Source: an uncultured Hyphomicrobium sp. (lineage in GTDB: Bacteria; Pseudomonadota; Alphaproteobacteria; Rhizobiales; Hyphomicrobiaceae). From it: a stretch of 64,000 bases of DNA. Below the pieces are notes generated by a model. The model had not been told where the DNA came from, made no database searches, and was given only the letters and a program-made list of their open reading frames with translations. Below, piece after piece: positions 17,614-26,297 of this stretch (position 1 is the stretch's first letter; each line of letters begins with the position of its first letter). Made by a program: the position numbers and the translations under genes. Location: positions 24,207-88,206 of the forward strand of contig NZ_CADEFI010000007.1 of assembly GCF_902826555.1 (NCBI RefSeq). The letters run 5' to 3'.

Positions 17614-18755
17614 GGGCTTGCCGCGTCTGCGGCGAGACGATCTCGACGCCGGCCTACGATGCGCCAGCGCCAGCGCTCACCTCGATCATGACGCTGCTCG
17701 ACATGCCGACGCGCGTATTCGTTTGCGACGGCTGCGGGCATGCGCAGTGCGACGATGTCCCGGATATCCGGGCATTCTACGACACCGTGTACCGCATCTC
17801 GCTCGCGAGCGACGGGCATGATCAGATCTTTGCCGTGCAGACCGACGGAACGATCCTCTATCGCACCGATCATCAGGCCGCCATCGCGCTCAAGCTGTTG
17901 GAGCTCCCGCCTGGCGCGCGGATCCTCGACTATGGAGCGGCCAAAGCAGACACGTTGCGCAAGATGCTGGCCGATCGTCGGGATCTTGCCCCGCACGTCT
18001 TCGACGTGAGCAACGACTATGCCGACGCGTGGGAGAGCTGGGTTCCGAAGGACGCCCAGGCCGTCTATTCGATCCCTCCCGCATGGAACGGGCGTTTCGA
18101 AGCCGTCATGAGCCATTTCGTTATCGAGCATGTGCCAGATCCGGTCGGCTTTCTGCGTGACATTGCCGTCCTCCTCGTGCCCGGCGGCCAGCTTCTGCTG
18201 TCGCTCCCCGATGTTGACGCAAACCCCGGCGACATGGCGGTTGCGGATCACCTCAATCATTTCAGCGAGGCTTCGCTGAGGCACGCGCTGACGGCCGGGG
18301 GCTTTCGCCTCAAGGCTCTCGACCGGACTTCGTTCCCGGGCGCGTTCTTCGCGATCGCCGTGCGCGAGGCGCAAACGGAAGCTCCTGATCCCGCGCTCGC
18401 TGGCGAGGCCGCGGAACGTGCGCGCGAAATCTGTGGCTTCTGGGAAAAGGCCGCGGCGCATCTCGACGCGGAGGGCGTGCGTTTGGCCGGCCAAAAGGTG
18501 GTCATCTATGGCGCCGGTTTTTATGGAAGCTGGATCATGAGCCGCGTCGGCCGTAGCGTCGATGTGGTGGCGTTCCTCGATCGCAATCCCCACCTGCAGG
18601 GTGCGACACATTTCGGCCGGCCGGTGATCACGCCGGAAAAGATTCCAGTCGATGTCTCCGCAATGTTCGTCGGACTCAATCCGCTCAAGGCGCGCGACGC
18701 CATTGCCGCGCAGCCATGGCTCCACCGGCCCGGGCTCGCGCACATCTGGCTGTGA
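17610..18755 (+). CDS. Second zinc-ribbon class I SAM methyltransferase
   Basis: A 381-residue methyltransferase. An N-terminal CRVC / CDGC zinc ribbon is followed by a SAM-binding domain (RILDYGAAKADTLRKML, SHFVIEHVPDPVGFLRDI) and a C-terminal nucleotide-binding-like domain (KVVIYGAGFYGSWIM, VAFLDRNPHLQG). This layout parallels the C-methyltransferase at 10407-11642 and the C-terminal part of the 1094-residue fusion, but the catalytic YHEH block is replaced by ADHLNHFS. Last gene of the operon; no strong terminator follows. Confidence 0.82.
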   Translation: MRACRVCGETISTPAYDAPAPALTSIMTLLDMPTRVFVCDGCGHAQCDDVPDIRAFYDTVYRISLASDGHDQIFAVQTDGTILYRTDHQAAIALKLLELPPGARILDYGAAKADTLRKMLADRRDLAPHVFDVSNDYADAWESWVPKDAQAVYSIPPAWNGRFEAVMSHFVIEHVPDPVGFLRDIAVLLVPGGQLLLSLPDVDANPGDMAVADHLNHFSEASLRHALTAGGFRLKALDRTSFPGAFFAIAVREAQTEAPDPALAGEAAERAREICGFWEKAAAHLDAEGVRLAGQKVVIYGAGFYGSWIMSRVGRSVDVVAFLDRNPHLQGATHFGRPVITPEKIPVDVSAMFVGLNPLKARDAIAAQPWLHRPGLAHIWL

Positions 18756-18887
18756 TGCCCGCAGCCGGCAACGGCTGGTCGCACCCGCAGTTTGCTGCTG
18801 TACGACGGTGTCGATCATTGCTACCAGGGCGCGGCGAGAGCTGCCTCATGGGGCTCTCCGTCATCTCATCGTCATAGGTGTGCGGGC

Positions 18888-20261
18888 ATGACTGTTGCTG
18901 CCGAAAAAGATACGCCTGCCGCTCCAACGTTTGCCGAGGCGTTGCGCGTGTGGGCCAAAGTCGGTCTTCTGAGCTTCGGCGGGCCGGCCGGCCAAATCGC
19001 CCTGATGCACAAGGAGTTCGTCGAGGAGCGCCGGTGGATCGGCGAGCAGCGTTTCCTGCACGCCCTCAACTACTGCATGCTGCTGCCGGGGCCAGAAGCG
19101 CAGCAGCTCGCGACCTACATCGGCTGGCTTCTGCATCGCACCAAGGGCGGTCTTGCGGCGGGCCTGCTTTTTATCTTGCCCGGCGCCCTGGTCATGCTCG
19201 GCCTCAGCATCCTGTACGTGCTCTATCGCCACGTACCGCTGATCGAAACCGTGTTCTTCGGCGTGAAGGCGGCTGTTCTGGCGATCGTCGTCGAGGCGGT
19301 GCTGCGCATCGGACGGCGGGCGCTCAAGAACCGGGTCATGATCGGAATCGCGCTTGCGGCTTTCATCGGCATCTACGTCTTCCGCATCCCGTTTCCGCTC
19401 ATCATCCTTGCCGCCGGCATCATCGGCTGGATCGGCAGCCGTTCCGCCCCGCATCTCTTTGCCGGAGGTGGACATGGGGGAAAAACCGCACCCGACTCCA
19501 AGGGCGTCGTGGACGTCATGTTCGAGCGCGGAGAGCTGACCCACGCGGATCCGTCGTGGAAGCGTGCGCTGCAGGTGCTCGCAGTCTGGGTGCCGATCTG
19601 GCTCGGACCGCTGCTTCTGCTTTGGCTTGCGACGGGCTCGTCGAGCGTCTGGACGCAGATCTGTGCTTTCTTCAGCGCCATGGCGGTTGTCACGTTCGGC
19701 GGCGCGTATGCCGTTCTCGCTTATGTGGCCCAGGCCGCAGTGGCAGATTTCGGGTGGCTCGCACCCGGAGAGATGGTCGACGGCTTGGGCCTCGCCGAGA
19801 CGACGCCGGGGCCGCTGATCCTGGTGCTGCAGTTCGTCGGCTTCATCGCCGCCTATCGCGATCCGGGTGTGCTCGATCCGATCCTCGCCGGCACCCTCGG
19901 CGCCCTGCTCACCACGTGGGTCACGTTCGCGCCCTGCTTCCTCTGGATCTTCCTCGGTGCGCCCTACATCGAGGCCTTGCGTGCAAATGCGGCGATCTCG
20001 TCGGCGCTCTCGGCGATCACGGCGGCGGTCGTCGGAGTCATCCTGAACCTCGCCTTATGGTTCGGACTGCATGTCGTGTTCAAGGAGGTGCGGGCGATCG
20101 AGATTTTCGGCATCGGCCCGGACTTGCCCGTGCTCAGCTCCATCGATTGGCGGGCGGCGGCGCTCTCGGCTGCTGCGATGGTGGCGATGCTGCGCTTCAA
20201 AGCCGGCATGATCCCGACTCTCGCCGCCTGCGCCGTCGCGGCCCTCGCGCTCGGGGCGTGA
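18888..20261 (+). CDS. chrA: Chromate transporter, long-chain CHR family
   Basis: A 457-residue inner-membrane protein with two CHR domains: the first with VGLLSFGGPAGQIALMH and LPGPEAQQLATYIGW, the second with VVTFGGAYAVLAYV and LAETTPGPLILVLQFVGF. The duplicated FGG and PGP motifs mark ChrA, a chromate/sulfate antiporter that exports chromate. About ten to twelve hydrophobic segments are visible. ATG 18888 is taken as start; upstream in-frame codons lack a ribosome binding site. No chrB regulator is adjacent. Confidence 0.9.
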   Translation: MTVAAEKDTPAAPTFAEALRVWAKVGLLSFGGPAGQIALMHKEFVEERRWIGEQRFLHALNYCMLLPGPEAQQLATYIGWLLHRTKGGLAAGLLFILPGALVMLGLSILYVLYRHVPLIETVFFGVKAAVLAIVVEAVLRIGRRALKNRVMIGIALAAFIGIYVFRIPFPLIILAAGIIGWIGSRSAPHLFAGGGHGGKTAPDSKGVVDVMFERGELTHADPSWKRALQVLAVWVPIWLGPLLLLWLATGSSSVWTQICAFFSAMAVVTFGGAYAVLAYVAQAAVADFGWLAPGEMVDGLGLAETTPGPLILVLQFVGFIAAYRDPGVLDPILAGTLGALLTTWVTFAPCFLWIFLGAPYIEALRANAAISSALSAITAAVVGVILNLALWFGLHVVFKEVRAIEIFGIGPDLPVLSSIDWRAAALSAAAMVAMLRFKAGMIPTLAACAVAALALGA

Positions 20262-20286
20262 CGGCCTCGATCCAGACCGCCGGGGC

Positions 20287-21675
20287 TCACCAGCGCGTCT
20301 TCAAAGACAACGCCACGATGTCCGCATCCTGATCTGCGGTGCCGACAAAGCGCCTGACGGGGGTGGTCGCTGTGCCCGGCGAGCTAGAGAGGCTGTCGAT
20401 CGGCGCGTCGTCGAAGAAGATGTGCGTATAGGCGAAGTCGACGCTCGTCGCGGCCGTGAGCGCCATTGTCGCTCCCGCGCTCAACCAAACGCGGTTGCTG
20501 TCCGCAATATTGATTTTCCGCTGGCCGGCCTCGCGGATCGGCGACACTTCGTACGCCGCACCGGCGCGCAGCGTCAGGCTCTTGGAGTAGTCCCACTCTC
20601 CGCCGAGCGCAAAGAACCAGCCATCGTTCCAATTGAATTCGAGGATGTTGACCGTCTGGCCCGGCGAGACCGGCAAAATTGCCGGACCTCCGGCGGAGGC
20701 CGCAATGAAATCGACTTCATCGAGGACGCTCCAGTTCGTCCATTCGACCGTGCCGAGAAGACGCGTGGTCGTGCTTAATGCCTGTCGCACGCTGAAGGTC
20801 AGAATGTCCGGTGTCTCGAGCTTGGCGCGGAAATCGACCGGAGCGAACGCGACGGTGCCGAGAAACGTGCCGGTGGTCAGCCTGCCGCGAGAAGCCGTTG
20901 CCTCGCCCTCGACCTCGTGCGAGACCGCCGAGCGAAAGCCGAGGCCGATGCTCGTCCACTCGCTGGGCTGCCAAAGCACGCCGACCGTGTATCCCACGCC
21001 GATGTCGTCACCATCAATTTCCGAGCTGCCTTGCGTCGGGGCGAGCCCGCCCGAGGGGTTGGCCTTGATGTTCAGCGACAGATACTGGATCTGGGGACCG
21101 GCGCCGATGGACAGGCCGGGCGCCACCCTGTAGGACGCCATCAGGGTTGTATTGACCGTCAGAAGCTCGGATGAGCGGAAGTGATACTGTCCCGACCAGG
21201 TTTGGTTGTCGACCTTGTTCTTGGAACCAAACGGCGAGTTGATCGCCAACCCCAAAACGAAGTCGTCGTTCATGCGCCAGGCGGCGTATGAGGATGCGAG
21301 CAGGACAAGCGGATCGATTTCGCCGCGATCATTGACTTCGGTGGTCGATGCACCCAGCACCGATCCCGGAAGCACGCTGATGCTTTCCGCGCGAACGTCG
21401 AAATCCGCACTGATCAATGCCGTATGGCTTTCCGTCAGGAGGCCATAGTCCGCGGTGGCAATTGCCGCCGGATTCCAGAAGCTGGAGCTCAGGTCGCCGC
21501 CCGCTGCGGAACCCGCAAACGAAGCCCCCTGTGCCGACGCCGATTGCTCGCGAATTCCCAAGCCGCCTGCCAGCGCCTGACCCGCAACCGCCATTCCGGC
21601 GCACGCTGCAGCGACCCCCCTCAATCGACCGCTCTCGCAGCGCTTGTCGCGCCGCGAGCCCCCCGCGCGAAACAT
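20287..21675 (-). CDS. OmpP1/FadL-family outer membrane transporter
   Basis: A 462-residue beta-barrel protein. The signal peptide ends ...VAGQALA, followed by GGLGIREQSASAQGASFAGSAAGGDLSSSFWNPAA, the N-terminal plug with the family's NPAA motif. The remainder alternates in a barrel-like pattern and ends in a C-terminal aromatic (TRW). FadL proteins admit long-chain fatty acids or other hydrophobic compounds across the outer membrane. ATG 21675 is preferred because GGGGGG lies six bases upstream; ATG 21711 has none. Convergent with chrA, 25 bases apart. Confidence 0.88.
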   Translation of the reverse strand: MFRAGGSRRDKRCESGRLRGVAAACAGMAVAGQALAGGLGIREQSASAQGASFAGSAAGGDLSSSFWNPAAIATADYGLLTESHTALISADFDVRAESISVLPGSVLGASTTEVNDRGEIDPLVLLASSYAAWRMNDDFVLGLAINSPFGSKNKVDNQTWSGQYHFRSSELLTVNTTLMASYRVAPGLSIGAGPQIQYLSLNIKANPSGGLAPTQGSSEIDGDDIGVGYTVGVLWQPSEWTSIGLGFRSAVSHEVEGEATASRGRLTTGTFLGTVAFAPVDFRAKLETPDILTFSVRQALSTTTRLLGTVEWTNWSVLDEVDFIAASAGGPAILPVSPGQTVNILEFNWNDGWFFALGGEWDYSKSLTLRAGAAYEVSPIREAGQRKINIADSNRVWLSAGATMALTAATSVDFAYTHIFFDDAPIDSLSSSPGTATTPVRRFVGTADQDADIVALSLKTRW

Positions 21676-21836
21676 CTCGTCCCCCCAAATATCTTTGCTT
21701 TTCTTACGCATGAAAAAACGGCGCCGCGCCCACGGCCTCGTGTGCGATATACAGCGTCCAGCTATTTGGATTTCTATCCGGTTAATAACGGCGCGCGCCG
21801 CGAGCTTCGGGGCGAGCCCGTATCAATTCCGCATCT

Positions 21837-21923
21837 GACCCAGGATAGTCATGCGGCGTCTCTCCGACCCAGTTTCACGGTCAGAGGAAATATTAAGTCA
21901 TCCATATTACGATTCCGACCCAG
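21837..21923 (+). repeat. Spaced GACCCAG direct repeats upstream of the GGDEF-EAL gene
   Basis: GACCCAG occurs at 21837, 21866 and 21917; the last two sit in identical 13-base units TCCGACCCAGTTT (21863-21875, 21914-21926). They fill the intergenic region before the GTG start at 21943 and might be regulator sites. Confidence 0.35.
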
Positions 21924-21942
21924 TTTGCGTTAGGTCGTTGAT

Positions 21943-23895
21943 GTGAATACATTATTTTCCAGCATTATTGCGCTGTTCTCCGTTGCGTCGGAAAGCCCGT
22001 CGCTTCTGAAGGCGAAGCATCATGCGTTGTCGCGCCAGATGCCGATGATGTATCTCATTCTCCTTGCAAATACATGGGCTCTTGCCGCGACGCACCTGTC
22101 GATAGCGCCAGCGTGGCTGACGATCGCCGTACCGGCGGTCTTCACATTGATCTGCGCAATTAGGATCAATCACTGGCTGCGGTCGCGTGGCGAGCCGTCG
22201 CCGGAAGCTGCCTTACGCGAGCTTAACCGCACCAATCGCTTGGCATTCGTCATTCCGATCGTCTTCACGACGTGGTCGTTTCTGCTTTATCCCTACGGGA
22301 ACGCCTATTCGCAGTCGCATATCGCCTTCTATATGGCGATCACGGTCATCGCCTGCATTTTCTGCCTCATGCATTTGCGATCCGCGGCGTTTGCCGTAAC
22401 CGCGATCGTCAACGGGGCTTTTGTCGCGTTTTTCATGTCGACGGGCCAGCCGACGTTCATTGCGATTGCGATCAACATCGTGCTGGTGTGCATCGCCATG
22501 CTGACCATTCTGGTCATCAACCATCAGACCTTCGCGCGCATGATCGACGCGCAGGACCAGACGCTGGCTCTCAGCAATGAGAACCTGCGGCTCGCCAATC
22601 TCGACAGCCTGACCGACCTCCCGAACAGGCGGGCCTTCTTCGCCCAGTTGGATGAAGCGCTCGAGTCGGCGCGCGCAAATAACACCCGCCTCGCCGTCGG
22701 CGTGATCGATCTCGACGGGTTCAAGCCCGTGAACGATCTCTATGGCCATTCGACCGGCGACCGGCTGCTGGTTGCGGTCGGCAAGCGCCTCGCCTCGCTC
22801 TTTGGCGGTGACGACATGTTCCTGTCGCGCCTCGGCGGGGACGAATTTGCATTCCTCATGTCCAACGCGCCTGACGACCAGGCGGTGGTCGCACGCGGCG
22901 ACGAGATCTGCGCGGCGCTGCATGCGCAGTTCGAGCTTCCCGACGCCACCGTATTGATCTCGGGCTCGGTCGGGATCTCGATATTCCCCGAGCTGGCATC
23001 GACAGCCGAACAGCTCTTCGACAACGCGGATTATGCGCTTTATCACGGAAAGCGCGCCAAGCGCGGCAGCAGCACCCTTTTCACGGCGACGCATCACGCG
23101 CAGATCCATCGCGACGCACGCATCGAACAAACGCTGCGGCAAGCCTCGCTCGACAACGAGCTATCCGTTGTCTTCCAGCCGATCGTGGATATGCGCACGG
23201 GCTTGCCACTTGGCTTCGAGGCGCTGGCGCGTTGGAACAGCCCGGTTCTCGGTCGTGTCTCTCCCGCTCATTTCATCCCCGTCGCCGAGCGCGCCGGTAT
23301 CATTGGAGCGCTCTCTCGCGCGCTCCTGAAAAAAGCCCTGTCGGCCGCGTCCGCGTGGCCTGACGATCTCCGCCTTTCATTCAACCTGTCTGCGCACGAC
23401 CTGAACGCGGCGGACAGCACCATCGCGGTGATGAGCATCATCCAGAAGAGCGGGTTCGATGCGGCCCGCATTGATCTCGAGATCACGGAGACGGCGTTTG
23501 CCCACGATTTCGAGCAGGTGCGCAGTTCGACCGACATGCTGCGTCTGATGGGATGCGGGATCTCGCTCGACGATTTCGGAACGGGATATTCCAGCCTCAC
23601 GCAGCTCCATGCCTTGCCGCTGACCAAGATCAAGATCGATCGCAGTTTCGTGACGCGGCTTCATCAGCGCCCCGCCAGCCGTAAAATCGTGCGGTCGCTA
23701 TTGGCCCTCGGGAAGGACATGGGCCTCGACTGCGTCATCGAGGGCATCGAAAGCGAAGAGGAGAAGCGCGCTCTCGATGAGCTCGGAGGCGCGATCGCTC
23801 AGGGCCACTACTATTCAGCCGCCGTTCCGGCCAGCGAGGTCCCTGGCTACCTCGCGTCGGTGCGGCCGGTCACAAGCCTCGCTTCGGCCGGGTGA
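21943..23895 (+). CDS. Membrane GGDEF-EAL cyclic-di-GMP protein
   Basis: A 650-residue protein. Residues 1-205 contain about six membrane segments with no recognised sensor family. The GGDEF domain (about 215-375) has an intact LGGDEFAF active site and SLTDLPNRRAFF. The EAL domain (about 395-640) has GFEALARW, ETAFAHDFEQ, DDFGTGYSSL and KIKIDRSFV, so metal and substrate residues look intact; the usual A-E-G-V-E-T becomes IEGIES, with the catalytic Glu kept. It may make or hydrolyse c-di-GMP, affecting attachment or motility. GTG 21943 is the only start after the in-frame stop at 21931. No partner genes adjoin. Confidence 0.9.
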   Translation: MNTLFSSIIALFSVASESPSLLKAKHHALSRQMPMMYLILLANTWALAATHLSIAPAWLTIAVPAVFTLICAIRINHWLRSRGEPSPEAALRELNRTNRLAFVIPIVFTTWSFLLYPYGNAYSQSHIAFYMAITVIACIFCLMHLRSAAFAVTAIVNGAFVAFFMSTGQPTFIAIAINIVLVCIAMLTILVINHQTFARMIDAQDQTLALSNENLRLANLDSLTDLPNRRAFFAQLDEALESARANNTRLAVGVIDLDGFKPVNDLYGHSTGDRLLVAVGKRLASLFGGDDMFLSRLGGDEFAFLMSNAPDDQAVVARGDEICAALHAQFELPDATVLISGSVGISIFPELASTAEQLFDNADYALYHGKRAKRGSSTLFTATHHAQIHRDARIEQTLRQASLDNELSVVFQPIVDMRTGLPLGFEALARWNSPVLGRVSPAHFIPVAERAGIIGALSRALLKKALSAASAWPDDLRLSFNLSAHDLNAADSTIAVMSIIQKSGFDAARIDLEITETAFAHDFEQVRSSTDMLRLMGCGISLDDFGTGYSSLTQLHALPLTKIKIDRSFVTRLHQRPASRKIVRSLLALGKDMGLDCVIEGIESEEEKRALDELGGAIAQGHYYSAAVPASEVPGYLASVRPVTSLASAG

Positions 23896-23940
23896 GGCAC
23901 GCGCGCGGGCCGCGTTATCGCTACGGATCATTGGTAGGAT

Positions 23941-24025
23941 TGGTGGAGGGGGCTGGATTCGAACCAGCGTAGGCGAAGCCAACGGATTTACAGTCCGTCC
24001 CCTTTAGCCACTCGGGCACCCCTCC
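23941..24025 (-). tRNA. tRNA-Tyr (anticodon GTA)
   Basis: On the minus strand the sequence folds as a class II tRNA with 5' acceptor GGAGGGG (complement of 24019-24025), anticodon loop CTGTAAA giving GTA, a long variable arm (GGCTTCGCC) and TTCGAAT in the T loop. CCA is encoded at 23943-23941. Confidence 0.96.
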
Positions 24026-24232
24026 GTGACCAATCCTCATGCAGCCGACAACCGGCGCGCTGCGCCATCCCGAAAGCCGGTTCTGCAAACGAAATCGCCC
24101 TGCGCTCGCCGAGCGGCAGGGCAACGCCCGTCCTTATGGTAATCCGGCCTCGCGATGTCAATTGGAAAAGCGCGGAAAAACCCGTATGGGACGGGTTCGA
24201 CCGGGCCTCGCCCCAACCGGAGTTCTCCCCCC

Positions 24233-25111
24233 ATGACAGATCGCCCAGCCAACAAGAAGGGGCCGAAAAACCGAGGGTTTGGAGGTTTCAAGGGCGGCTC
24301 ACGCGGCGGGTCTCGGCTGTACACTTCAAAAGGGGCGGGCGGGCGGTCTCCTGCACGCGGTGGCGTCCCTCCGCCCGATGACGGATTGGTGCGGCTGTTC
24401 GGCAGCCACGCAGTTGAAGCAGCCCTCAAGAACCCCGCGCGGCGCGTCCGACGGCTGCTGGTGACCGAAAACGCCGAACGGCGCCTTGCCGAAGTCATTG
24501 CAGCCCGAGGCGTTCTCATCGACCGGGCGACGCCTGGAGACCTCGATCATCTCCTCGGCGCCGATACCGTTCACCAAGGACTCCTGCTCGAAGCCGAGCC
24601 GCTGCCGGAGCCGAGTCTCGATGAACTCGTGGCGCGGGCGGCGACCTTGGGGCCGCTGGTTCTGCTCGATCACGTCACGGATCCGCACAATGCCGGAGCG
24701 GTGCTTCGCAGCGCCGCCGCTTTCGGCGCGGCCGGCTTGATCTTCACGCGGCGCCATAGCCCGCCGCTCAACGGGGTACTGGCGAAAGCCGCCTCGGGGG
24801 CGCTCGATCTGGTGCCAGTGCTGCCGGTGCAGAACCTCGCGCGCACGATGCTCGACCTCAAGGCGCTCGGGTTCCGCCTGATCGGCCTCGAAGGGACCTC
24901 GCAGGCGAGGCTCGAGGACGAGCCGTTCACGGGTCCCACCGCGCTCGTGCTCGGCGCGGAGGGCAAGGGATTGCGCGAACTCACGCAGCAGACCTGCGAT
25001 GCGTTGGTGTCGATCACGACCGCCGGGGCGCTCGCCAGCCTCAACGTCTCGAACGCGGCGGCGGTGGCGCTGCACTGGGCGGCGCTCCAGAGGCGGCGCG
25101 GCTCTGCGTAA
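24233..25111 (+). CDS. rlmB: 23S rRNA (guanosine-2'-O)-methyltransferase RlmB-type (SpoU/TrmH)
   Basis: A 292-residue SpoU-family methyltransferase. After a basic Gly/Arg/Lys-rich N-terminal tail (about 50 residues) comes the substrate-binding domain RLFGSHAVEAAL, then the knotted SPOUT domain with DHVTDPHNAGAVLRSAAAFGA (motif 1), ALVLGAEGKGLR (motif 2) and ASLNVSNAAAVAL (motif 3). It 2'-O-methylates a guanosine in 23S rRNA (position 2251 in E. coli). ATG 24233 is preferred (CGGAG upstream); ATG 24155 is an alternative. Head-to-head with tRNA-Tyr, an arrangement common near tRNA genes in Rhizobiales. Confidence 0.88.
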   Translation: MTDRPANKKGPKNRGFGGFKGGSRGGSRLYTSKGAGGRSPARGGVPPPDDGLVRLFGSHAVEAALKNPARRVRRLLVTENAERRLAEVIAARGVLIDRATPGDLDHLLGADTVHQGLLLEAEPLPEPSLDELVARAATLGPLVLLDHVTDPHNAGAVLRSAAAFGAAGLIFTRRHSPPLNGVLAKAASGALDLVPVLPVQNLARTMLDLKALGFRLIGLEGTSQARLEDEPFTGPTALVLGAEGKGLRELTQQTCDALVSITTAGALASLNVSNAAAVALHWAALQRRRGSA

Positions 25112-25116
25112 AACGA

Positions 25117-25152
25117 AAAAGGCGGCGCCCAGAACGGTGCCGCCCTTCCTTT
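25117..25152. terminator. Terminator between rlmB and the small Cys-rich gene
   Basis: GGCGGC at 25121-25126 pairs with GCCGCC at 25139-25144, flanked by an A-run before and a pyrimidine run after. It lies between convergent genes and could serve both. Confidence 0.6.
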
Positions 25153-25190
25153 GTCTCGTTGCGATCAGATCAGACCGCGCGTGGCGGGAC

Positions 25191-25511
25191 CTAGTCGCAG
25201 TACGTCGGACGCCAGCAGGTCCAGCGGCCGCCGCGGCAAACCGTGTCGCCCCAGCTGTTGGTGAAGCAGCGGCGGTTTTTCCAGCCGCACTCCTCGGGGC
25301 CGGGATAGCAACGCTCGCGGGATTCATAATAGTAGTCGTCGCGATCGCGGGAATGTGCGTAGGCCCCGAGCAACCCGAGGCCGATGATGCCAGCGGCGAT
25401 ACCTGCCGCCGTGCGCCCGCCCCGACCTGCCTCCGCAGGCTGGATCGAAGCCGCGGTTACGCCGGCGACCAGCATCAGCGCCATCAGTGCGCTCATCATC
25501 TTCTTGATCAT
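25191..25511 (-). CDS. Small exported six-cysteine protein
   Basis: A 106-residue unrecognised protein. A signal peptide ends near IQPAEA; a glycine-rich hydrophobic stretch TAAGIAAGIIGLGLLGAYA follows (glycine zipper). The C-terminal 40 residues hold six cysteines with gaps of 6, 6, 9, 6 and 5 residues and many aromatic residues, suggesting three disulfides in the periplasm. Small exported proteins of this layout recur in Hyphomicrobiales without known function. It stands between rlmB and another small exported gene. Confidence 0.7.
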   Translation of the reverse strand: MIKKMMSALMALMLVAGVTAASIQPAEAGRGGRTAAGIAAGIIGLGLLGAYAHSRDRDDYYYESRERCYPGPEECGWKNRRCFTNSWGDTVCRGGRWTCWRPTYCD

Positions 25512-25646
25512 ATGGGTCTCTCCCCAGAGTCGAAAGGCGCGGCTGTGAGCAAACGCACCTCGACGGCAATAAGTTCAGATTGCAGTTCATCATATGCCCC
25601 ATGAATGGGGCATGAACGCGGAGCCATGGTGCCCGAAAGACGCCAA

Positions 25647-25673
25647 AAAAAGCCGCTTTGAAGGCGGCTTTTT
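25647..25673. terminator. Bidirectional intrinsic terminator
   Basis: AAAAAGCCGC (25647-25656) pairs with GCGGCTTTTT (25664-25673) across a seven-base loop. It ends the minus-strand gene at 25717-26094 and would also work on the plus strand. Confidence 0.85.
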
Positions 25674-25716
25674 CCGTACCTCTCATCGAGATGCATGCGG
25701 GCGGCGTGCGCCGGGC

Positions 25717-26094
25717 TCACCAGTGATGGCGGCGGTACTTGCGCTTCACATAATGACGCTTCGGATAACCCCAAGCCTGATAGTAGGGCGGCAGCGAGGC
25801 ATACGGGCGATAGTAGTCGCGGCGAATGCGCAGCTCGTAGGTCGGGCGCCAATAACCGGAGTTGTAGGAGGGATAGTAGCGCCGCGGCGTCGCGTAATAG
25901 GCGTAGCGATCATACTCCCAATCCGACCGATAATGGCGGTGGTAATAGGGATCGTACGTGCCGACCCAACCGCGATGGTTGTAGTCCTGATGGGGATGAT
26001 AGTGGTGATGGCGGCGGTGGCCGGCCTCGGCAGCGGCCGGGATCAGCGCAAGGCCGATGGCAGCCAGAAGCAGGGCGAAGACCCGTGAACGCAT
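25717..26094 (-). CDS. Small exported His/Tyr/Arg-rich protein
   Basis: A 125-residue protein. The signal peptide is MRSRVFALLLAAIGLALIPAAAEA; the mature part begins with HRRHHHYHPH and is unusually rich in His, Tyr and Arg to the end (KRKYRRHHW). It is basic and probably periplasmic; metal binding by the His cluster is possible but not shown. ATG 26094 is taken because GAGGAG lies seven bases upstream; the longer frame to 26220 lacks this. Function unknown. Confidence 0.72.
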   Translation of the reverse strand: MRSRVFALLLAAIGLALIPAAAEAGHRRHHHYHPHQDYNHRGWVGTYDPYYHRHYRSDWEYDRYAYYATPRRYYPSYNSGYWRPTYELRIRRDYYRPYASLPPYYQAWGYPKRHYVKRKYRRHHW

Positions 26095-26297
26095 GACAAT
26101 CTCCTCGCAGTCGGTCTCAGCAAATTTCTCCATCACTTTAGCCTGAAACGCATAACATTGCTTTAACTTCGTGAGCGTGACGCCGCCTCCGGCGCGGGTT
26201 AACACGTGTTCACGCATCACAAGCGCGCTGTCTTTCCGTATGCGGTTGCACCTCCCGCCCTACAGTTTGTGAACCAATTCCGTGTTATGCGGCGGAC

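Noticed and set aside
18756..18887. Terminator after the sugar operon
   Set aside because: Only a weak AGCC/GGCT stem is present without a T-run, so no terminator is claimed.
23777..24007. Plus-strand frame ending GGGWIRTSVGEANGFTVRPL
   Set aside because: False translation across tRNA-Tyr on the opposite strand.
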